From Vibrio hepatarius (GTDB taxonomy: Bacteria > Pseudomonadota > Gammaproteobacteria > Enterobacterales > Vibrionaceae), in contig NZ_JAHKPM010000004.1 of NCBI RefSeq assembly GCF_018860525.1, positions 59,972-123,971 of the forward strand: a DNA stretch of 64,000 bases, given 5' to 3'. Positions within the stretch are counted from its first letter, which is position 1. Each line of letters opens with the position of its first letter. The translations under genes were made by a program, and so were the position numbers. Of this stretch, positions 57,405 through 64,000 are shown one piece after another. The notes beneath the pieces were generated by a model that saw nothing but the letters and a program-made list of their open reading frames with translations, was not told the DNA's origin and did no database searches.

Positions 57405-58481
57405 ATGAAAAAGCATTGGAGCATTCTCGTTCTCACATCTACTATTAGTCTTTGCAGTCACGCCGCAACACCACCATCTACGCAAGACTTTATTGCCGGT
57501 TCAGAGCAGATAAAAACCACGTATCAACAACACCTGCTTTCTCTCCCTCCATTTAAACTTGGCCATTACGCTATTCGCATGTATCGTCAGACAGGCGATA
57601 GCAGTTATCAGACAGGAATTTGGGTTGATAGTGCTCGTGTAGCCAGTAACCTAAACCGAATCGCCAATGAGTTATATAGCCCCTCTCTTATTGAGCAAGC
57701 TTCTAATAATATCGATAAACGCTACCAAAACTCAGACGTGGTAAAAGAATCATTAAGAAAGAAAACGCTCCAACAATATCCAGAATATATAGAGCTCGCT
57801 GTTAGTCTTATTGGCTCAATGGCTCGAGCGGATGAGTTAGGACTTAAACATATTCAAGATGACAAATTACGTGCGCTACTCAACCATTATGATTTCACAA
57901 ACTATGCGACAGACCCAGATATGATTAAAGCATGGGCCGCCCAACTGTCTAATCAGGTTTATTGGCTTAAACAGCTGGGTGTTCAAGATATAGTTGATGA
58001 ATATACATCAGCTTTTAAGAAGACTTACCCTGACCATCTTGATGCTCAGCTGACGGATCAACAATATTCCAATAAGATTTATGGGCTGACGCATATTATT
58101 ATCGCTGCATCTGGGTATTATCAGCATTCTATTAACGAGAAAGACTATCAGTGGGTTTATGACTATTTTCGCAGCAACATAGACACCATTATTGCGAGAA
58201 CAAAAGAAGATGTGATTGCAGAATCAGGTATAGTGTTTTTATTAGCGGGGTTAAATGATGACCCAGCACTGATTAAAACACAGCGCCATATTTTAAACAG
58301 CATCGACCCCAAACATAATATGATACTCAGTACCACCGGAAGCGCAGATATTAGTAAAGGAGAGCATCGTAACGTTCTTTCAGCGATCCTTTTAAATTGG
58401 CAGGGGACCAATAGCTCAGTAAATATACAGCAGAGCCCTCACCTCTTTCCAACCTTACCTTATGGTCTGATTGTAAAGTAG
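57405..58481 (+). CDS. secreted protein of unknown function (DUF3541-like), intact copy
   Basis: A 358-aa protein with signal peptide MKKHWSILVLTSTISLCSHA. The mature part is mostly helical with repeated conserved blocks: IWVDSARVASNLNRIANEL, RKKTLQQYPEYIELAVSLIG, HYDFTNYATDPDMIKAWAAQ, DQQYSNKIYGLTHIIIAASG and the closing SPHLFPTLPYGLIVK. I think this is the Vibrio DUF3541 family, with moderate certainty. It converges on a toxin-immunity gene pair across a terminator. A 5'-truncated second copy lies at 61530. Linked to the toxin locus in both copies, so it may be a helper or a neighbour carried along. Confidence 0.75.
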   Translation: MKKHWSILVLTSTISLCSHAATPPSTQDFIAGSEQIKTTYQQHLLSLPPFKLGHYAIRMYRQTGDSSYQTGIWVDSARVASNLNRIANELYSPSLIEQASNNIDKRYQNSDVVKESLRKKTLQQYPEYIELAVSLIGSMARADELGLKHIQDDKLRALLNHYDFTNYATDPDMIKAWAAQLSNQVYWLKQLGVQDIVDEYTSAFKKTYPDHLDAQLTDQQYSNKIYGLTHIIIAASGYYQHSINEKDYQWVYDYFRSNIDTIIARTKEDVIAESGIVFLLAGLNDDPALIKTQRHILNSIDPKHNMILSTTGSADISKGEHRNVLSAILLNWQGTNSSVNIQQSPHLFPTLPYGLIVK

Positions 58482-58561
58482 CAAGAAGGTGTAACGTCAA
58501 ATGATTCGAGAGTTAGATAGATAAACACTAATTTAAGGAATTCAGTGGTAGCTAGGGGAAG

Positions 58562-58628
58562 CTATTGCGGTGTGTGTCCTTGTAATTATCATGCCGTCTC
58601 TATTGCGGTGTATGTCCTTGTAATTATC
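58562..58628 (+). repeat. tandem pair of REP-like units
   Basis: Two 29-bp copies (CTATTGCGGTGTGTGTCCTT and the following GTAATTATC) start at 58562 and 58600, differing at one base. They lie just after the secreted-protein gene. The core GTGTGTCCTTGTAAT recurs around the nearby RAYT gene. Confidence 0.75.
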
Positions 58629-58660
58629 AAGATAACAAATAAGAGTCTAGATTTTATTAA

Positions 58661-58687
58661 CAAGGCCTCGCATGTTGCGAGGCCTTG
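58661..58687. terminator. bidirectional hairpin between secreted-protein and immunity genes
   Basis: Perfect 11-base arms CAAGGCCTCGC and GCGAGGCCTTG around ATGTT. A similar hairpin occurs at the same place in the second module. Confidence 0.7.
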
Positions 58688-58713
58688 GGTTCAGCTGTAT
58701 GTATTTTAAAAAT

Positions 58714-58980
58714 TTAAGTGTACTGTACAGGAATATTTTTTAGTTGCTCGTCCACATTCCAATTTTCTGGCATATCATCCTTGGATACCCAGTTTTTTCC
58801 TGTTTGCAGCCATTTTTTCCTGTAGTTTTTAATTCCGGTTAAAGAGCTATCCTCATACCCAAATTCGACTCCACAGCAATCACATATTTCATAATTAGGT
58901 GAATTACCATCTTTCCCCCATGGGGGCTCGATTTGAATCAACCCACACACCCGACAGGCAAGTTGCGCTTTACTGGTCAT
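58714..58980 (-). CDS. predicted immunity protein with two CxxC pairs, 88 aa
   Basis: The chosen ATG lies inside the last codons of the toxin gene (overlap 11 bases) with TTGGAG 7 bases upstream, the usual coupling of toxin and immunity. The protein has a zinc-ribbon-like pair CRVCG and CDCCGVEFGYED, and resembles small cysteine-rich CPCC-type proteins often found beside polymorphic toxins. Binding of the upstream toxin tip is inferred from position only. A longer frame (MKQTWSTS) is less likely. Confidence 0.7.
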   Translation of the reverse strand: MTSKAQLACRVCGLIQIEPPWGKDGNSPNYEICDCCGVEFGYEDSSLTGIKNYRKKWLQTGKNWVSKDDMPENWNVDEQLKNIPVQYT

Positions 58981-60165
58981 TGAAGTACTCCAAGTTTGTT
59001 TCAAAACCGTGTTGCTTAGGATCAGGCTTAAACATTGTACGAGGAGTTCCCTCTTTTGTCATTACACCGAAAGTGTTGGACTGCTCATTGTATCTTACCA
59101 CATCGCCATTAGAACGAGTCTTGGTTAATGTACCAGTAGGAGGATGGTTTAGAAAATTATTGGTAGCTTCCACATACTTCTTAGCATTCTGTAGTTCCGG
59201 AAACTCTGCTCCATGTTTTTTCCAATGACCAAGGGCATTTTCAACACCTGTTTTTTTCTTAGTGTTAGTCCAAAGCTGACCTTTATCACTACTATTCCGT
59301 ATGGACAACGCAGCATCAGTCGCCCTAGTCGCATCATGCACCTTTGAGCTTGCGGTGAGCATATCAACCGCGTCATCGGAGTGTTTCGCTACCGTATAAG
59401 CGGCTTTACCCGTTTTAACGGCAGCTTTACCGACTGGACCTAGCAGTATCGTTGCACCTGCAAGGTTTCGATCTAGGTCACTGAGTTCAACCCCGCCAAA
59501 TATCGTCTCACCAGTACTGAACTCATAAGCCGCTTTAAGGTTACTGACAACAGGAACAAAGTCCATCGTCAGTTCAATAGCTTCAACTAGGCTGAAGTCA
59601 AAGTCTAACATTCCCCCGAGCTCATTATGAGTATAATCGATATATGAACCAATAAAGCCATGCGCAAAATTAGAAGCAAAGTCCCCGCCATAAATCTCGC
59701 TGGTGATCATACCACCCACTACGCCAGAGACAAAACTCTGACTAAGTACAGTAAAATCACTCATGTATTCATGAACGTATCCATTAGCCGTAGTTTGTAG
59801 TATCGATGCAAGAAACGAATCTGCGAAGTCCCGACCATTTATCAGGCTATCGGCACCGGCCATTCCAACACTTTTAATAACATTGTTGACCGAGCTTGCC
59901 AGCGTCGTTCCATCGCCTACGAGGCTAGTCATGAACTGGCTTTCCATCACACCATGGGCAACTCCAGCTGCTATACCTCCAGCCGCAGCACCATACAAAA
60001 TGGATTTTTCAATTCCTTTTAGACGACCCTTATTAGATATTAAATGTCCACTAGCAGCGGTTACTGCGCCTGCCGATATACCCGTAAGAACTTGCGTCGC
60101 AATACCTGCGGCTGTATTAGCTAATACACCAGCGGTTGTCATCGTCGCGCCAGTGACGCCCAGGA
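58970..60165 (-). pseudogene. 5'-truncated CdiA-like toxin gene with intact toxin tip (orphan module)
   Basis: An open frame of 390 codons from 60142, continuing upstream in the same frame for several codons of homologous-looking sequence (LGVTGAT) until a stop inside a REP-like motif. It matches the larger gene at the right edge over about 220 residues (carrier region; PT-TG-type pretoxin part VEAIELTMDFVPVVSNLKAA ... SDLDRNLAGATILLGPVGKA). After VHDA the two diverge completely. The last 90 residues are the toxin tip: GHWKKHGAEFPELQNAKKY, RSNGDVVRYNEQSNTFGVM, PRTMFKPD. I recall this pattern as a BECR-type RNase tip of CdiA and haemagglutinin proteins, but am not certain. Delivery parts are gone, so it is an orphan. 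Confidence 0.75.
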
Positions 60166-60168
60166 AGA

Positions 60169-60190
60169 ATTACGGGGACACACACCATAG
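60169..60190 (-). repeat. REP-like unit at the truncation point of the orphan toxin gene
   Basis: ATTACGGGGACACACACCATAG. Its reverse complement differs from the 61459-61476 unit at one of 18 positions. Lies at the 5' break of the toxin fragment. Confidence 0.75.
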
Positions 60191-60394
60191 TAACATGCTT
60201 TAAAGCAGCCGATATTACTCCAAAGTGAGTATTTAACCTGTTAAATGCTAATCACCGACCTCAAGTAGTGCGACTGCCTAATTGAGTATTCTTGGATGGT
60301 TAGAGTTTCAGATGTATTGGATAGCCTATAAACAGCTAATGTGGTCGAGCTGACTCAAAGTGATGAATGTAATCATGATCTGACTGGCTGAAAA

Positions 60395-61354
60395 TCACTC
60401 AAGCGAATAAAAATGAATTCTTGCCTTATTAAGTACAGATTTAGCGGCAACAGCTTGAGCTCTGGAGCCAATTGCCGTTGAATGTGATTTCTCCAAACAG
60501 GTACAGACCTTTAACCACCCATTCATATTGAAATCTAAGCGCTGTAAGATGTTTGGCAGCCTTGAATCCATAGAAGCTTTATTCGCTCTTACCTGACGAG
60601 CGGACCAATCAACTAATTCAAGATAATCCATCAAACGAAAAGGAATACCTTCTTGCATGGCATTGGTTGGATTGCCGATAAAAGGATGTAGGCACGGAGC
60701 GGTGGATAGCGGTTGCTTTAACGCATCAATACGAGCTTTTACAGAGGTATAATCTGAGGTCTCGGGTGTGTCGGCGATACCAGCACGTATGGGGTTTAAG
60801 TCCACATAAATCATGGCTGCTGCGAGTGCTTTCTCATCCAATAAGGCTTGGCTTTTAAATCGACTTTCCCAGAAATGGCCAGTGCACTTATCTTCATGAT
60901 TTGCTCGGCAAGCGATATCAAAGTTGAGCTCTTTCATGTACCAGCTTAAATTCCAGAGTCGCCCTCTCCATTGCTCGATAATTTCAAAGCATTTCTCTGT
61001 CTCAGACTCGCTGGTTAATTCACTATTCATCCAGCGGTGGATTAAGTGAGGTAACTTATGTAATTGACCCCAGCGTGCAACCACCTCATGAGCGGACAAT
61101 GTGAACGCTCTATCTTTGTTAATACTTACAACCAGATGGTAGTGATTACTCATGATGGCATAAGCACAAATATCAATACAATAGACACTAGATAGGGCAT
61201 ATATTTTCTGTACTATCCAGTCTCTTCGATGTTCGTAGTTTTTTTGAGTAACGGCATCTTCCCCGCATAGAAAACTGCGCCTTACGCAACGTGAAACGCA
61301 GTGATAGTAGGATGTGACGTCAGGAGAGACGAGCTGTTTTCTGGCGGTGGTCAT
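60395..61354 (-). CDS. REP-associated tyrosine transposase (RAYT, IS200/IS605-like Y1 transposase)
   Basis: A 319-aa protein of the Y1_Tnp superfamily. SYYHCVSRCVRRSFLCG is the usual opening; MSNHYHLVVSIN carries the HuH metal-binding pair (HYH), and KCTGHFWESRFKSQALLDE with YVDLNPIRAGIA match RAYT proteins. I chose the ATG with GAGGAAAA upstream; a TTG six codons earlier is unlikely. RAYTs are domesticated single-strand transposases linked to REP hairpins. It is flanked by inverted REP-like units and by broken genes. Confidence 0.9.
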   Translation of the reverse strand: MTTARKQLVSPDVTSYYHCVSRCVRRSFLCGEDAVTQKNYEHRRDWIVQKIYALSSVYCIDICAYAIMSNHYHLVVSINKDRAFTLSAHEVVARWGQLHKLPHLIHRWMNSELTSESETEKCFEIIEQWRGRLWNLSWYMKELNFDIACRANHEDKCTGHFWESRFKSQALLDEKALAAAMIYVDLNPIRAGIADTPETSDYTSVKARIDALKQPLSTAPCLHPFIGNPTNAMQEGIPFRLMDYLELVDWSARQVRANKASMDSRLPNILQRLDFNMNGWLKVCTCLEKSHSTAIGSRAQAVAAKSVLNKARIHFYSLE

Positions 61355-61437
61355 TGGTTTTTCCTCACTCAACGAGTAAGAAAATATAGTAAAAGCTAAT
61401 TGAAAGAGTTGTGGTGCAACAAGTGCTTAGGGGATAA

Positions 61438-61522
61438 CCACACTTATTTCATACTTTAGGTGTGTGTCCTCGTAATGTATTTAGTTCAGCACACTATGTG
61501 GATTTAGTGTGTGTCCTTGTAA
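61438..61522 (+). repeat. cluster of two REP-like units with hairpins
   Basis: Unit 1: CCACACTTA (61438) ... TTAGGTGTG then TGTCCTCGTAAT. Unit 2: CACACTA (61490-61496) ... TAGTGTG (61505-61511) then TGTCCTTGTAAG. Each is an imperfect hairpin followed by GTCC, i.e. GGAC before the hairpin on the other strand, as in RAYT-cognate REPs. The same TTAGTTCAGCACACTAT lead recurs at 62554. Confidence 0.75.
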
Positions 61523-61529
61523 GTACTCC

Positions 61530-62429
61530 TATCGTCAGACAGGCGATAGCAGTTATCAGACGGGAATTTGGGTTGATACTGCTCGTGTAGCCAGTAACCT
61601 GAACCGAATCGCCAATGAGTTACACAGCCCCCTTCTTATTACACAAGCATCCAAAAATATCGATAAACGCTACCAAAACTCAGACCCAGTAAAAGAATCA
61701 TTAAGAAAGAAAACGCTCCAACAATATCCAGAATATATAGAGCTTGCTGTTAATCTTATTGGCTCAATGGCTCGAGCGGATGAGTTAGGACTCAAACATA
61801 TTCAAGATGACAAATTACGTGCGCTACTCAACCATTATGATTTCACAAACTATGCGACAGACCCGGATATGATCAAAGCGTGGGCCGCCCAACTGTCTAA
61901 TCAGGTCTATTGGTTAAAACAGCTGGGTGTTCAAGATATTGTTGATGTGTATATCTCAGCGTTTAAGAAGGCTTATCCTGACCATCTTGATACTCAGCTA
62001 ACTGATCAACAATATTCCAACAAAATTTACGGCCTGACGCATATTATTATCGCTGCATCTGGCTATTATCAGCAATCTATTAACGAGAAAGACTACCAGT
62101 GGGTTTATGACTATTTTCGCAGCAATATAGACACCATTATTGCAAGAACAAAAGAAGATGTGATTGCAGAATCAGGCATAGTGTTTTTATTAGCAGATCT
62201 ACATGACGACCCAGCACTGATTAAAACACAGCGCCATATTCTAAACAGCATCGACCCCAAACATAATATAGTACTCAGTACCACCGAAAGTGCAGATATT
62301 AGTAAAGGAGAGCATCGTAATGTTCTTTCAGCGATCCTTTTAAATTGGCAAGGGACCAATAGTTCAGTAAATATACAGCAGAGCCCTCACCTCTTTCCAA
62401 CCTTACCTTATGGTCTGGTTGCAAAGTAG
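61530..62429 (+). pseudogene. 5'-truncated copy of the secreted DUF3541-like gene
   Basis: From YRQTGDSSYQTGIWVD onward it matches the intact copy almost residue for residue (SARV/TARV, NELYSP/NELHSP). The signal peptide and first 58 or so residues are missing. The break lies at TATCGTCAGACAGG, directly after a REP-like unit. An in-frame GTG at 61509 lies inside the REP unit and could give MCPCKYS-, but there would be no signal peptide. Confidence 0.8.
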
Positions 62430-62465
62430 CAAGAAGGTGTAATGTCAACTGATTCAAGAAAATCC

Positions 62466-62590
62466 TACATATTTACAAGGGAAACTCTATTGAGGTGTGT
62501 GCCCTTGTGATTTTTAAAGTAAAAAAGCCTCACATATTGCGAGGCCTTGGGTTTTAGTTCAGCACACTATAAGATTGAGTGTGTGTCCTT
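62466..62590 (+). repeat. REP-like units downstream of the truncated copy
   Basis: ACAAGGG (about 62475) pairs with CCCTTGT (about 62502) around GGTGTGTG. A second unit, TTAGTTCAGCACACTATAAG then ATTGAGTGTGTGTCC, at 62554-62587 has CACACT/AGTGTG arms. These repeat the RAYT-flanking motif. Confidence 0.6.
62524..62550 (-). terminator. terminator of the second immunity gene
   Basis: GGCCTCGC ... GTGAGGC on the minus strand followed by TTTTTT; homologous in position to the hairpin at 58661. Confidence 0.7.
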
Positions 62591-62600
62591 TTTAATTTTA

Positions 62601-63020
62601 TTAATTTTTAATGGAATTAATACTAATTAGTCCTTTAAATTCAACTGCATACCAACTTACACATACTAAATAATCATTATTGCTATCCGAGACAAAATAT
62701 TCCATACCAAAAGCATTTTCCATAATTGCCCCAATCACCCGCACATCTTCTATTTCTACCACACAGTTTTTGTCCTTGCCTGATTGGTCAAAGAATATAA
62801 ATCCCTTTCCTTCTGGTAAGCTCGAAGAGTATTCATACTCATAATCTTCAATAGGCAAGGAAACTGAATCATTTTCGATTGACAAGTGTCCAGCAGTCTT
62901 ACTAGGTTCAAATTTTTTAGTAACCCCATCTATAAAGATTTTTGCATCATCATTAGGGAGAAGTTCACACTTGATACCAAGCTCACGGCACACTTCCAAA
63001 ATCTCTTTTGCATTTTTCAT
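62601..63020 (-). CDS. predicted immunity protein, 139 aa
   Basis: Small acidic soluble protein (KCELLPNDDAKIFIDGVTKK, DYEYEYSSSLPEGKGFIFFD) starting 7 bases after the toxin stop on the same strand, with GAGGG upstream. It has the size, charge and position of an immunity protein for the toxin tip above it. No family recognised. It is unrelated to the CxxC immunity protein of the first module. Confidence 0.7.
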   Translation of the reverse strand: MKNAKEILEVCRELGIKCELLPNDDAKIFIDGVTKKFEPSKTAGHLSIENDSVSLPIEDYEYEYSSSLPEGKGFIFFDQSGKDKNCVVEIEDVRVIGAIMENAFGMEYFVSDSNNDYLVCVSWYAVEFKGLISINSIKN

Positions 63021-63027
63021 CTAAATC

Positions 63028-64000
63028 TTAATCCCTCGTTGCAGGGATATTATCTACAAATATATGTCCCCGAACCTTGTTTCTACCTTTACCTGGAGTT
63101 TGGTAACCGATGTGTGGTTGATAAGGACCTTTACCTAATTCTCCACTTGCTTTGACATTATTTAAATCTGGTATGTCAATATTAACATTAGCTCCATTTG
63201 GACCAGAATATTCAACAGGAATGCTCTTGCCATTTCGATCATAACCCCACTTGGTTACTTCAAACCTTTCTTTTGAAACTCCAGTTTTCTTAAATGCTTC
63301 ATCTAATGCATCTCTGTAGGTACTTCCTGCACCTCTGAGGTCGATGTCCCGATCAGGGTTAAATGTCCAGTCTCGTCCAGTAAGCTTATTACCACTAGCC
63401 CCACCCAACGCAACTTCAGTCGCATTAGCCGCATCATGCACATTTGAGCTTGCAGTAAGCACATTAGACGCATCATGCACATTTGAGCTCGAGCTGAGCA
63501 TATCAACCGCTTCGTCGGTGTGTTGTGAAGCTTTGTAGGCAACTTTACCGGCTTTAGCTGCTGCCTTACCGACTGGACCTAGCAGTATCGTTGCACCTGT
63601 AAGGTTACGGTCTAGATCACTAAGTTCGACACCACCAAATATCGTCTCACCAGTACTGAACTCATAAGCCGCTTTAAGGTTACTGACAACAGGAACAAAG
63701 TCCATCGTCAACTCGATAGCTTCAACTAAGCTAACGTCAGTATCGAAAGCGCCCTCTAGCGCATTATGGCTATAGTCGATATAGGAGCTAACAAAACCAT
63801 GCGCAAAATTAGAAGCAAAGTCACCGCCATAAATCTCGCTGGTGATCATACCACCAACAATACCGGAAACAAAACTCTGGCTAAGTATAGAAAAATCACT
63901 CATGTATTCATGAAGGTAACCATTAGCCGTAGTTTGTAGTATCGATGCAAGAAAAGAATCTGCGAAGTCCCGACCATTTATCAGGCTATCGGCACCGGCC
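63028..64000 (-). CDS. large polymorphic toxin (CdiA/haemagglutinin-like), C-terminal end, partial
   Basis: The frame stays open through the right edge (upstream residues ILQTTANGYLHEY are in frame), so the gene continues outside the window. The carrier region matches the orphan copy (QSFVSGIVGGMITSEIYGGD, then a PT-TG-like pretoxin SDLDRNLTGATILLGPVGKA). After a low-complexity linker with two SSNVHDA repeats comes the toxin tip: WTFNPDRDIDLRGAGSTYRD, KWGYDRNGKSIPVEYSGPNG, HIGYQTPGKGRNKVRGHIF, DNIPATRD. I recall this as similar to polymorphic toxin type 47 (Ntox47), with moderate certainty. Immunity gene follows. Confidence 0.8.
   Translation of the reverse strand, partial: AGADSLINGRDFADSFLASILQTTANGYLHEYMSDFSILSQSFVSGIVGGMITSEIYGGDFASNFAHGFVSSYIDYSHNALEGAFDTDVSLVEAIELTMDFVPVVSNLKAAYEFSTGETIFGGVELSDLDRNLTGATILLGPVGKAAAKAGKVAYKASQHTDEAVDMLSSSSNVHDASNVLTASSNVHDAANATEVALGGASGNKLTGRDWTFNPDRDIDLRGAGSTYRDALDEAFKKTGVSKERFEVTKWGYDRNGKSIPVEYSGPNGANVNIDIPDLNNVKASGELGKGPYQPHIGYQTPGKGRNKVRGHIFVDNIPATRD

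Larger units (their letters stand above)
60169..61476 (-). mobile_element. REP-RAYT-REP element
   Basis: An inverted pair of 18-bp REP-like units (ATTACGGGGACACACACC on the left, GGTGTGTGTCCTCGTAAT on the right, 17/18 complementary) brackets a REP-associated transposase gene. The left unit abuts the orphan toxin fragment and the right side leads to a second REP unit and the truncated secreted-protein gene. GGAC next to an imperfect hairpin is typical of REP sequences recognised by TnpA_REP. Confidence 0.7.

Overview
The window looks like a stretch of a Vibrio genome, or that of a close relative in the Vibrionaceae. The evidence is the LuxP/LuxQ autoinducer-2 receptor pair, glpFK and glpD, an HMG-CoA reductase, DNAJ-related and YceH/YceI/YccS-type proteins, and an A+T-leaning base composition with Vibrio-like small hypothetical genes. 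From memory, V. cholerae carries luxPQ, glpD, glpFK and HMG-CoA reductase close together on its second chromosome, so a chromosome-2 location is plausible. I could not check this.

Layout. 1-16 kb holds housekeeping and metabolic genes: a cytosolic 5'-nucleotidase-like enzyme with a previously unlisted 31-aa membrane protein behind it, an OLD-family nuclease, the yceJ-yceI pair, galE, the 5-oxoprolinase operon pxpABC with a convergent FAD oxidoreductase, and the ybbP-ybbA transporter diverging from tesA. 16-29 kb holds an EAL phosphodiesterase, an ABC-class ATPase, a DNAJ-related protein, a 2OG-Fe(II) oxygenase, helicase IV, a YccS-like membrane protein and HMG-CoA reductase. 29-41 kb is the glycerol and quorum-sensing block: glpD, then luxQ-luxP, a TraF-like outer-membrane protein, a GIY-YIG nuclease, yceH, and glpK-glpF. 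Near-identical candidate GlpR operators lie before glpD and glpF. 41-46 kb carries envelope and folding genes (OmpA-like lipoprotein, DsbA-like lipoprotein, FKBP isomerase, Nudix, zinc-protease-like protein) and an aromatic aminotransferase.

46-64 kb is accessory. It starts with four secreted DUF285/BspA-type repeat proteins plus the relic of a fifth. Next is a sensor kinase bracketed by two paralogous periplasmic binding proteins, then a LysR regulator and a very A+T-rich gap. The last 7 kb is a rearranged polymorphic-toxin locus. A large toxin gene enters from the right edge and ends in a toxin tip with its immunity gene. A second copy of the same carrier region, truncated at its 5' end, bears a different toxin tip and a different immunity gene. 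Each toxin module is followed by a convergent copy of the same secreted protein gene, one intact and one truncated. A REP-associated tyrosine transposase (RAYT) flanked by inverted REP-like motifs sits exactly at the joint between the two modules, and more copies of the motif lie at the other breakpoints. This REP/RAYT-associated toxin-immunity module array is the most unusual part of the window.

All calls come from reading the sequence and from memory of protein families. No database search was run.
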